Shown here: positions 1 through 6,185 of the stretch, piece by piece
Position numbering within the stretch: the first letter of the stretch is position 1
Layout of the letters: each line of letters starts with the position of its first letter
Source: RGIG2041 sp045532715
GTDB lineage: Bacteria; Bacillota; Clostridia; UBA1381; UMGS1253
Direction of reading: 5' to 3'
Assembly: GCA_045532715.1 (NCBI GenBank)
Contig: JAZSGM010000065.1
Coordinates: 1-8,011 of the forward strand
Length of the DNA stretch: 8,011 nucleotides
Made by a program: the position numbers and the translations under genes
The notes under the pieces: generated by a model
Databases searched by the model: none
What the model saw: the letters and a program-made list of their open reading frames with translations, nothing else
What the model was told of the DNA's origin: nothing

Positions 1-637
1 CTGCCTCCTCGGCGTACAAGTCAAATCTGCCGCTGTGTCTGAACGCAAACATATCCTCTATGCGTCCCTGCGGGAACAGATCGTATTTAATTATTTTGTA
101 TTCTCCATCGTAGTGCGCTGCCCGTGCAACCGATACCTTTAAATCGCCATCACGGAAATACAGAAGGATGCTACCGTCCTTTTCAATGAGTACAGCAGGG
201 TTGTTGGCATTTGGCGGCAGGGCAATCGGCTTGTCCGCGCGCATCCATTCGCCGTCCAACGCGTCCGCTGTGGCATAGCCGATGGCGCGCTTTTCGTAGC
301 TGCCGTTTTGTGTGCCGATATAGTACATCACATACTTTTCACCAATTTTCACAACGAACGGATTGTGCGCCATACCGGCGTCCCAATAATCGCCCTCGCG
401 CCTGGTAATTACAACCTTTTCAAAGGTGAAGGGCTTGTCCGGGCTGTCTGTTTTGGCAAGTACAATCTCAGAGTCGGTCATATACCCATCCGGAAAGGTT
501 GTCTTCTCCGGCCAACGCGCGGCGAACAGGTAGTATGTGCCGTTTTCTTTTATCATCGAGCCACACCACACGAAGTAACCGTCCATCGAAAAACCGGTGT
601 TTTTATCTATCGGGAGATATTCTTTGGATAAAATCAT
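1..637 (-). CDS. GH43-like five-bladed beta-propeller glycosidase, C-terminus beyond window
   Basis: The reading frame is open from an ATG at 637-635 to the left edge, giving 212 codons without a stop. An AGGAG box at 646-650 lies 8 nt before the ATG, which fixes the start. No signal peptide is present (it begins MILSKEYLPIDKN), so the enzyme is probably cytoplasmic and acts on imported oligosaccharides. Blade-like repeats are visible: GSMIKENGTYYLFAARWP (residues 26-43), AHNPFVVKIGEKYVMYYIGT (90-109), NNPAVLIEKDGSILLYFRDGD (145-165) and IEDMFAFRHSGRFDLYAEEA (193-212). This alternation of an acidic or Asn-Pro turn with a GxYYL(Y)F strand is typical of GH43/GH32/GH117-type propellers. Asp19 and Glu194 are plausible catalytic acids by position; this is inference. 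It is divergent from the secreted lyase, which suggests joint carbohydrate use. The fold is fairly sure; the exact family and substrate are not. Confidence 0.75.
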   Translation of the reverse strand, partial: MILSKEYLPIDKNTGFSMDGYFVWCGSMIKENGTYYLFAARWPEKTTFPDGYMTDSEIVLAKTDSPDKPFTFEKVVITRREGDYWDAGMAHNPFVVKIGEKYVMYYIGTQNGSYEKRAIGYATADALDGEWMRADKPIALPPNANNPAVLIEKDGSILLYFRDGDLKVSVARAAHYDGEYKIIKYDLFPQGRIEDMFAFRHSGRFDLYAEEA

Positions 638-660
638 GCTAAACACTCCTTTATGCGCCT

Positions 661-689
661 ATTTTAGCACTGCGGATACCTCGTGTCAA
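661..689 (-). promoter_or_regulatory. sigma-A promoter of the GH43-like gene
   Basis: Read on the minus strand, a perfect TTGACA -35 box (689-684) is followed by a 17-bp spacer and a TAAAAT -10 box (666-661). Transcription should begin near 654, leaving a very short leader that contains just the ribosome binding site (650-646) before the ATG at 637. This is close to the ideal sigma-A promoter, so any control probably comes from a DNA-binding repressor. Confidence 0.8.
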
Positions 690-801
690 TGCATTTGTAT
701 GCTTTGCATAAAATTGCATTGCCGTTTTGTATATTGTGTACAAATGTGAATTGCATACAGAAAAACTGTTTCTGATTTTTCTATTTTTTGCAACAATTTT
801 T

Positions 802-831
802 CTAACAATTGTGTTGGGGATATGGTACAAT
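802..831 (+). promoter_or_regulatory. promoter of the secreted lyase gene (extended -10)
   Basis: A TACAAT -10 box at 826-831 is preceded by TGG, which makes an extended -10 element. The -35 element is weak: CTAACA at 802-807, matching 4 of 6 consensus bases with an 18-bp spacer. The predicted start near 838 leaves a leader of about 26 nt containing the strong AAAGGAGG ribosome binding site at 849-856, 7 nt before the ATG at 864. Confidence 0.65.
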
Positions 832-863
832 GAATTCAGACAAACCCCAAAGGAGGAAGAAAA

Positions 864-3800
864 ATGAAGGGAACAACGAAAAAGCTTTTGTCGCTGCTGC
901 TGTGCGCTTGTGTGCTGCTCGGCTGCGGGTGGACAAATGTATTTGCGGCAGGCGACAGCGTGCTGTTTACGGACGATTTTTCGGCACTTGCCCCGGGTGA
1001 GTCGCCGAAGATAGAGGCGGGTGCAGCCGCATGGACGGGCGCTTCGCAAACGAAGGGCGTTGCGTATATGGAGGGCGCTGAATTTGAGAAAAATATGGTG
1101 CTCAAATTCATCAATGCCGAATCCAATACGAAAAACGGCTATCCGACACTGAAAAAGGATATTGATGCAACGGAGATGCAGGATTTGACCGTTGCGCTGC
1201 GCGTGTATGGCGAAGGGCGCTTCCGCATCAATGTTTTAACGGACAATGAGACGAACTTTTATGTACAGCCGAAAAAGGGCGGCGGCTGGACGGATATTGC
1301 GCTGACAATCGATTTTAAAAAGCTTACCTATACGCTGACCGATGGCAATGGCGTGGGTGAAGCCAAGGCAATCCCGAACGAAATCTACGACATCCGTGCG
1401 ATTTCGATTCAGCTGCAAAACATCCTTGCGCCGGGCACCTTCGGCTACATCGACGATGTGGTGTTTTCGACCTCGACGGCAAATGTGGATGCTGCGAAAG
1501 CCAACAACGGCACGGTGGGCGTTGCGGTAAAGACGGCATCTTCCAGAAAAGCACTCAAAACCGAGACCAAGCCGGCGAATGTTACGCCGACCACCACCGG
1601 TACGGTGTTTGTGTATGACGACGGTAGCAAGGGCACGCAGGGCGCAACCGTAAATGCGTCAAGCAGCCAATGGACAAAGCAGACCACGGCAACACTTGCG
1701 AAGTTTGCATACGGTATGCATAACGACAACCCGGTCTATATTGTCGATTCGACCTCGACCTCGAAGCACTACCCGACACTGAAGCTGAGTCCGCAATCGG
1801 GCGAGCTTAAAAAGGTTTCGGTCAGCTTTTCGGTCATTACCTCCTCGAGCACGGCGGCACTGATTATTGCTTCGGATACGGACAAATCCTCGACGCTGTT
1901 TTCCGTAGGCAAATCGACCGACTGGCAGAGTGTTTCGACGGAGATTGATTTGGAAAATTCAACCTATACTGCAAACATCAACGGTAAAAAGAAAACCGGC
2001 AGCTTCCATAAGATTGAGGATTTAAAGACGGTTGAAATCTCGGTGCAAAATGTCATTATTGCCGGGGATACGACCTACTGGGATAATTTCTTAATTGAAA
2101 CGCCGGACAAGATTGAATCCAAGCCGGTATTAGACAAAGACGGCAATGTGCATATTGAAAATATTGTGGTCACCAAGGAAAACTGGGTGATGAAAAACTT
2201 AAAGCCGCATCCGCGCATCCACTTAAACAGCTGGGATGCGATGAAGGTGAAGGTTCAATCGAGCGTAAAGATGCAGGAATGGCACAGCCGCGTGCTTGCC
2301 GGTGCGGAAAGTCTCCTTTCGCAGCCGGTGATTGACTGGGCAAATATGCCGACCGGCACGAATCTGACCAACGCACGCAATTTGATGAAGCGCGCCTATG
2401 TGCTCGGCTACAGCTTTAAAATGACGGACGATGTCCGCTATAAAAACAAGCTGGTGGAAGAGCTTTTTGAAGCCGGCAGACAGGATGACTGGACAACGCG
2501 CTCATATCTCGGCAATGCGGAATTAAACCACGCCTTTGCCGTAGCATATGACTGGCTCTACTACGATTTGACTGCTGAGGAGAAGGAAATCATCCTGCGT
2601 GACTGGTTCAAGGGCGGCATCGGCGAGTATGTGAAAAACTACTCGGGCAAGGTAACCAACATCAACTTTATGTATGTGACCTACAACTGGAATCCGGTCT
2701 GCAACGGTGCGGCAATGATTGCGGCGGTTGCGCTGGCGGATGAATATCCGGACGTAGCGGAATTCCTGCTCGATAAGGCCACCTACAACATCAAAAAGGC
2801 AATTGAAGAGTATAATCCGCAGGGTGGTTTTAACGAAGGTACACAGTATTGGGGTTATGCGGCAAGATATTTGGGTTATGCAATGTCTTCTCTGCGCTCT
2901 GCAACAAAGGACGGCTACACCCTCGATGAGGAGTATCAGTTCTGGAACTATCCGGGCGTAAAGGAAACAATCGAGTTTCCGCTGTATATGAATACAAACG
3001 CAGGCTCGTTTAACTACGGTGACTCGGATGCGCAAAACAAAGCCAATAATGAATTGCTCCATCTGTGGGCAAATATGTACGACTATGATATGCCGGGCTG
3101 GTTTGGGCTGAAATATGAGCGTGAACGCGGCTTGTACAGCGGTATGGACGCCGTACTTGCACTGCTGTGGTACGATACGGACGGTTATGCATTTGACCAC
3201 ACAACCTTCCCGCTCGATAAGGCATACGGACAGAAGAATTTCAGCGCAGTTTCGATGCGCTCATCCTGGGATGATCCGGATGCGTTGTTTATAGGCTTAG
3301 AGGGTGCGATGCCGGCGACCAACCATATGAATTACTCCGCAGGTACGTTTATGGTGGAGTCTGACGGCGTAGTTTGGGCGACGATGCGCGGCTACGGCTC
3401 GTCTGCCGATGCGGCAGTTAACTATGCCGGTCGTGCGGAAGGGCAGAACACCACTGTGCTGAATCCGGATATGAGCTCGGGACAGACGCATCGTGTGCTT
3501 GCACCGCTCTACAAGTCGGATTTTGCGGAAAATGAAGGCTACGGTATCATTGATATGACACCGATGGATACGGACTACAAAAAGGCGCTCCGTGGTGTGA
3601 TGATGACAGACAATCGCACAAGAGTGCTCCTGCAGGACGAAGTTACCACAAAGGAACCATCCGAGTGGTGGTGGTTTATGCACACAGCTGCAAAGTCCAC
3701 GCTTTCGGCGGACAGAAAATCTGTTTTGTTAGAGGATGAAAAAACCGGCGCAAGAATGTGGATGCACATTTATGGCGGTCCGGAGGAGGCAAAATTCATG

Positions 3801-5444
3801 CTGATGGATGCGCAGCCGCTCCCGACCAGCCCGAATCCGAATACACAGATATTAAATTACGGCACAAAGATTGCCATTCACATGGAAAATGTAACCGATA
3901 TGAAAATCGGTGTAGAATTCCTGCCGCTCAAGGCGGGGGAGGCACCGTACAGCACAACAACGCTTGTGCCGATGGATAACTGGACGGTAGATAAGAATGC
4001 GCCGCAAACACTGGAACGCAAGATGGGCAATGTGACTGTATTAAAGCTTGACAGCCCGGTTGCATTCGCCAGGGGCAGACGCACCTATGTGGATACGGCA
4101 AACTACGATGTTGTACCGTTTACCGAAAACGGCAGAACACTTGTGCCGGTGAGATTTATTGCAGAAAATTTCGGTGCAACCGTCGGTTGGGACGATGCGA
4201 CGCAGGCGGTAACCGTCAACTTAGACGGTAACAACATTGCGCTGCAGATTGGCTCAAATCAGATGGTGGTCAACGGCGTGGCACAGACCTTGGATGTGCC
4301 GGCGCAGACCTACAATTCAAGAACGCTCATTCCGCTGCGTGCGCTTGTGGAAGCGCTTGGCAAATCTGTATTCTGGGATGACAGGGGCTTAATTATCATC
4401 AGCGACAAGGAAAAGGCGTGTGATGCGGGCCAGGTAAACAGCCTCATAGAAATGCTTGGTAGCCGCGTATATGTCAACGGTGCGGAATTTACGGCGTTTA
4501 CAACAGAGGATACACAATACTGTATGCAGGACGTGACAAGTGTAACGGCAGTTGGCTTGGATGGCGTAAGCGTAAATGCGACAGACAACGGTAAAGCATT
4601 TGTTTTGACCTTGAACGGTAAGCAGTACACCTTCCAAAAGGGTACAAACGAATTCGCCGGCTCTGTGCTTGCATCGTATTCGACGCAGGCGCCTGTATCG
4701 GTAACACTCAAAAATGATGTCGGCACGGCAGACGGTGAAGAAAAACGCCTCTATGTTGCGGATGTAACGATGAACGGCGGTGAAACCTACGGTAAGACCG
4801 GCACGATTGATAAGGATATATCGACGCGTTGGTCGGCGCAGAATGCAGATGCATGGCTGTGTTTTGACTTCGGTGAGGTCAAGGACGTGCAGGCAATGAG
4901 CTTTGCGACCATGAACGGCACGTCCAGACAGTATATATTTGATGTTTATGCTTCTGCAGACGGTGTAAACTTCACATTGGTGAAGGAAGCGCTCAGAAAC
5001 AGCGGGACGACCGATATGCCGGAGATTTTGGAGCTTGGCAGCGTGCAGGCAAGATACATCAAGCTTTGCGGTCACGGCTATATCAGCGGGACAAGCAATG
5101 GCAAGTGGAACAGCTGGACAGAGGTTGCGTTCTATCCGACAGTTGCCGATGCGCAGGCGGAATCCGCGCTGTGGGGCAGTTGGTTTAGCGCAGGCGGTAT
5201 TTCCGGCAAGGTTGGCAGTATGCATAAGGTGACCGTAACGGGTACGAACTCTGCAAACTTGGAAAGCAGCTTCCCGGAGGGTACGACCTTCTACTATTAT
5301 GTTATAGATCCTGCAAAGGCGAGTGTGGCGCAGGATGGCACAGTAACGCTTTTAGCGCAGGGTGAAACCAGACTCGGCGTACGCGTATCGATGTACGGCG
5401 GCGCAATTGAGCGCTATGCGTTTATGAATATTTTAGTAGAGTAA
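864..5444 (+). CDS. large secreted heparinase II/III-type polysaccharide lyase, multimodular
   Basis: 1526 aa with a signal peptide (basic MKGTTKK, hydrophobic core, probable cleavage near VFAAG at about residue 29; an LLGC at 17-20 could be a lipobox but is less convincing). Order of parts: two related beta-sandwich, carbohydrate-binding-like modules (about 31-202 and 246-412); a heparinase II/III alpha/alpha toroid starting at HPRIHLN (449), with AELNHA (552-557), YDWLYY (562-567), NWNPVCN (608-614) and EGTQYWGY (658-665); the following beta-sandwich with NHMNYSAGTF (820-829) and WWWFMHT (935-941); a copper-amine-oxidase-N-like surface module (about 1074-1180, with RTLVPVRFIAENFGATVGWD); an F5/8 type C (discoidin, CBM32-like) module (about 1296-1427); and an Ig-like C-terminal end. 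There is no LPXTG, SLH or dockerin. The family cleaves uronate glycans by beta-elimination. Asn608/Asn610, Tyr662 and His821 are candidate active-site residues by motif position. The substrate is unknown. Confidence 0.85.
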   Translation: MKGTTKKLLSLLLCACVLLGCGWTNVFAAGDSVLFTDDFSALAPGESPKIEAGAAAWTGASQTKGVAYMEGAEFEKNMVLKFINAESNTKNGYPTLKKDIDATEMQDLTVALRVYGEGRFRINVLTDNETNFYVQPKKGGGWTDIALTIDFKKLTYTLTDGNGVGEAKAIPNEIYDIRAISIQLQNILAPGTFGYIDDVVFSTSTANVDAAKANNGTVGVAVKTASSRKALKTETKPANVTPTTTGTVFVYDDGSKGTQGATVNASSSQWTKQTTATLAKFAYGMHNDNPVYIVDSTSTSKHYPTLKLSPQSGELKKVSVSFSVITSSSTAALIIASDTDKSSTLFSVGKSTDWQSVSTEIDLENSTYTANINGKKKTGSFHKIEDLKTVEISVQNVIIAGDTTYWDNFLIETPDKIESKPVLDKDGNVHIENIVVTKENWVMKNLKPHPRIHLNSWDAMKVKVQSSVKMQEWHSRVLAGAESLLSQPVIDWANMPTGTNLTNARNLMKRAYVLGYSFKMTDDVRYKNKLVEELFEAGRQDDWTTRSYLGNAELNHAFAVAYDWLYYDLTAEEKEIILRDWFKGGIGEYVKNYSGKVTNINFMYVTYNWNPVCNGAAMIAAVALADEYPDVAEFLLDKATYNIKKAIEEYNPQGGFNEGTQYWGYAARYLGYAMSSLRSATKDGYTLDEEYQFWNYPGVKETIEFPLYMNTNAGSFNYGDSDAQNKANNELLHLWANMYDYDMPGWFGLKYERERGLYSGMDAVLALLWYDTDGYAFDHTTFPLDKAYGQKNFSAVSMRSSWDDPDALFIGLEGAMPATNHMNYSAGTFMVESDGVVWATMRGYGSSADAAVNYAGRAEGQNTTVLNPDMSSGQTHRVLAPLYKSDFAENEGYGIIDMTPMDTDYKKALRGVMMTDNRTRVLLQDEVTTKEPSEWWWFMHTAAKSTLSADRKSVLLEDEKTGARMWMHIYGGPEEAKFMLMDAQPLPTSPNPNTQILNYGTKIAIHMENVTDMKIGVEFLPLKAGEAPYSTTTLVPMDNWTVDKNAPQTLERKMGNVTVLKLDSPVAFARGRRTYVDTANYDVVPFTENGRTLVPVRFIAENFGATVGWDDATQAVTVNLDGNNIALQIGSNQMVVNGVAQTLDVPAQTYNSRTLIPLRALVEALGKSVFWDDRGLIIISDKEKACDAGQVNSLIEMLGSRVYVNGAEFTAFTTEDTQYCMQDVTSVTAVGLDGVSVNATDNGKAFVLTLNGKQYTFQKGTNEFAGSVLASYSTQAPVSVTLKNDVGTADGEEKRLYVADVTMNGGETYGKTGTIDKDISTRWSAQNADAWLCFDFGEVKDVQAMSFATMNGTSRQYIFDVYASADGVNFTLVKEALRNSGTTDMPEILELGSVQARYIKLCGHGYISGTSNGKWNSWTEVAFYPTVADAQAESALWGSWFSAGGISGKVGSMHKVTVTGTNSANLESSFPEGTTFYYYVIDPAKASVAQDGTVTLLAQGETRLGVRVSMYGGAIERYAFMNILVE

Positions 5445-5446
5445 TA

Positions 5447-5486
5447 AAACAAAAAGAAGGTGTCCATGGACACCTTCTTTTTGTTT
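5447..5486 (+). terminator. intrinsic terminator after the lyase gene, perfect 40-bp palindrome
   Basis: Starting 2 nt after the TAA, both 20-nt arms are exact reverse complements (left arm 5447-5466, right arm 5467-5486). The core is GAAGGTGTCC / GGACACCTTC, flanked by A5 on the left and T5 on the right, so RNA from either strand would have a hairpin and a U-tract. Only the plus strand has a gene ending here. Confidence 0.9.
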
Positions 5487-5564
5487 GCTCGCTGATTGTA
5501 ATTATAAAAAGGCTGATTTTGTGTAATACTGCGTTGCATCGAAAGGCATTCTTTGCATTTTGGG

Positions 5565-5593
5565 TTGTAATTTAGAGGGAAATGTGTTATAAT
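5565..5593 (+). promoter_or_regulatory. promoter of leader copy A
   Basis: TTGTAA (5565-5570), a 17-bp spacer, then TATAAT (5588-5593), with TGT immediately before the -10 box as an extended -10. Transcription should start at about 5600, exactly where the base-paired leader begins. Confidence 0.85.
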
Positions 5594-5599
5594 ACCTTT

Positions 5600-5836
5600 G
5601 CTACAACTTTTTTAACTTGCCATATATTGGCGTAACAATTTTTAATAAACTGTAAGTCAGAGGGTACGCTATTGTTAAAAAGCGTACACTCTTGTTTCGC
5701 ATACCTCTGAACTACGGTTTATTGTTATGTTAAAAAAGTGTGTAGCAACCTTTCGAAACAGAGTCCCTGCGCTTTTTTGGTGCGTGGCTCTGCCTTCGGG
5801 TTGGCTGCGCACTTTTTTATTATGCAGAGGTATTTT
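5600..5836 (+). ncRNA. structured 5' leader RNA, copy A (unrecognised class)
   Basis: About 237 nt between the predicted transcription start and the ATG at 5837. The outer stem pairs CTACA+ACTTTTTTAAC (5601-5616) with GTTAAAAAAGT, a bulged G, and TGTAG (5729-5745). A small extra hairpin, GCCA-TATAT-TGGC, sits at 5619-5631. A second stem pairs TAAC (5633-5636) and AATAAAC (5644-5650) with GTTTATT and GTTA (5717-5727), then an apical stem pairs TCAGAGG (5657-5663) with CCTCTGA (5704-5710). Inside that, GTACGC (5664-5669) pairs with GCGTAC (5682-5687). A terminator follows. I see no T-box, hammerhead or familiar riboswitch core. The role is inferred to be cis-regulation of the downstream gene. 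Copy A now precedes only a truncated gene. Confidence 0.75.
5780..5818 (+). terminator. attenuator terminator in leader A, with competing hairpin
   Basis: GTGCG (5780-5784) pairs with CGCAC (5808-5812) around an inner imperfect stem capped by a C(UUCG)G tetraloop, followed by T6 (5813-5818), all upstream of the gene start. A competing hairpin pairs CAGAGTC (5759-5765) with GGCTCTG (5786-5792) and would consume the 5' half of the terminator stem. This is a classic antiterminator/terminator pair. Confidence 0.75.
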
Positions 5837-6085
5837 ATGAAAACAGTTACTTTTTGCGGACACGGGACTTTGTCCATTGCGGAGACGGATCGGCTTCGTG
5901 TTCGTTTGTATAAGGCATTCTTTGCATTTTGGGTTGTAATTGAAAGGGAAATGTGTTATAATACCTTTGCTACAACTTTTACAAAAATTAACAGACAATA
6001 TTTTTCCCCAGAGGGTACGCTATTGTTAAAAAGCGTACACTCTTGTTTCGCATACCTCTGGGCAATTTGTCTGTGTTATGAGTAA
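5837..6085 (+). pseudogene. truncated SLOG-like gene, 25 codons fused in frame into leader B
   Basis: From ATG 5837 the first 25 residues (MKTVTFCGHG...RVRLY) are identical to the complete gene at 6186. At 5912 the duplication junction switches the frame's content to what is promoter and leader sequence of copy B. The frame stays open for another 57 codons (KAFFAFWVVIER...) and stops at TAA 6083-6085, giving 82 aa. The tail is translated non-coding sequence and has no reason to fold. The ribosome binding site (AGAGG at 5826-5830) is intact, so a short product may still be made. Most likely a by-product of the tandem duplication. Confidence 0.8.
5934..5962 (+). promoter_or_regulatory. promoter of leader copy B
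   Basis: TTGTAA (5934-5939), a 17-bp spacer and an extended TATAAT (5957-5962), the same layout as copy A. The spacer carries a few substitutions, but the boxes and spacing are unchanged. The expected start is about 5969. Confidence 0.85.
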
Positions 6086-6128
6086 AAGTGTGTAGCAACC
6101 TTTCGAAACAGAGTCCCTGCGCTTTTTG

Positions 6129-6167
6129 GTGCGTGGCTCTGCCTTCGGGTTGGCTGCGCACTTTTTT
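6129..6167 (+). terminator. attenuator terminator in leader B
   Basis: The same hairpin as in copy A: GTGCG (6129-6133) with CGCAC (6157-6161), a UUCG-capped inner stem and T6 (6162-6167), ending 18 nt before the ATG. The competing hairpin pairs CAGAGTC (6109-6115) with GGCTCTG (6135-6141). Its position between promoter and gene implies conditional read-through. Confidence 0.78.
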
Positions 6168-6173
6168 ATTATG

Positions 6174-6182
6174 CAGAGGTAT
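6174..6182 (+). promoter_or_regulatory. ribosome binding region complementary to the leader's apical hairpin
   Basis: CAGAGGTAT, which includes the AGAGG ribosome binding site 7 nt before ATG 6186, is the exact reverse complement of ATACCTCTG at 6052-6060, the 3' side of the apical hairpin. The same match exists in copy A (5825-5833 with 5701-5709). The apical 5' side is CAGAGGGTA, a less perfect partner, so the two pairings compete and could switch translation. The positions are seen; the mechanism is inferred. Confidence 0.6.
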
Positions 6183-6185
6183 TTT

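Larger units (their letters stand above)
638..863. other. divergent intergenic region with candidate operators
   Basis: This 226-bp AT-rich gap separates two divergent carbohydrate genes and holds both promoters. Between them lie an imperfect palindrome at 726-744 (arms TTTGTA and TACAAA around 7 nt) and four TGCAT words at 690-694, 705-709, 715-719 and 752-756. Both could be operator half-sites for a shared regulator, but short AT-rich palindromes are common by chance. No small gene is visible here on either strand. Confidence 0.4.
5543..5911 (+). repeat. tandem duplication unit A (369 bp)
   Basis: First copy of a direct repeat that starts at AAGGCATTCTTTGC and ends at the 25th codon (TAT) of a SLOG-like gene. 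It contains a promoter, a structured leader, an attenuator and the gene start. It differs from unit B mainly in two blocks (about 5612-5656 and 5710-5733) that form the sides of one RNA stem. The remaining differences are a few bases in the promoter spacer, one T in a T-run, and two synonymous changes in the 25 codons. Confidence 0.92.
5969..6185 (+). ncRNA. structured 5' leader RNA, copy B (unrecognised class)
   Basis: About 217 nt ahead of the complete SLOG-like gene. The outer stem pairs CTACA+ACTTTTAC (5970-5982) with GTAAAAGT, a bulged G, and TGTAG (6082-6095). A second stem pairs ACAGACAA (5991-5998) with TTGTCTGT (6067-6074). The apical stem pairs CCCAGAGG (6007-6014) with CCTCTGGG (6055-6062) and encloses the same GTACGC/GCGTAC hairpin as copy A. 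The stem sequences differ from copy A on both sides yet remain complementary, which is strong evidence for selection on RNA structure. The extra hairpin of copy A is absent. The distal half, from TGTAG to the start codon, is nearly identical to copy A. Ligand or trigger unknown. Confidence 0.8.

Noticed and set aside
308..631. Plus-strand ORF of 107 aa opposite the GH43-like gene
   Set aside because: The minus-strand frame has a start, a ribosome binding site, a consensus promoter and recognisable propeller motifs; the plus frame has none.
2523..3200. Long minus-strand ORF of 225 aa inside the lyase gene
   Set aside because: It lies opposite clear heparinase II/III coding sequence, lacks a ribosome binding site and has Cys/Arg/His-rich composition typical of antisense frames.
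5750..5770. CGAAAC next to GAGTC as a possible hammerhead ribozyme core
   Set aside because: No CUGANGA box or three-stem arrangement is present around it.
5600..5836. T-box leader
   Set aside because: The conserved T-box sequence (AGGGTGG.ACCGCG type) is absent, and the downstream gene is not amino-acid related.
5727..5840. Upstream ORF of 37 aa in leader A whose TGA overlaps the gene's ATG, suggesting a leader peptide
   Set aside because: There is no ribosome binding site, and in leader B the matching ATG runs into a stop after five codons because of indels in the stem and T-run. It is not conserved, so unlikely to be coding.
6126..6185. N-terminal extension of the SLOG-like protein (VRGSAFGLAAHFF...)
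   Set aside because: This stretch is the attenuator hairpin read as protein. Its frame differs between the repeat copies, and the ATG at 6186 has its own ribosome binding site.
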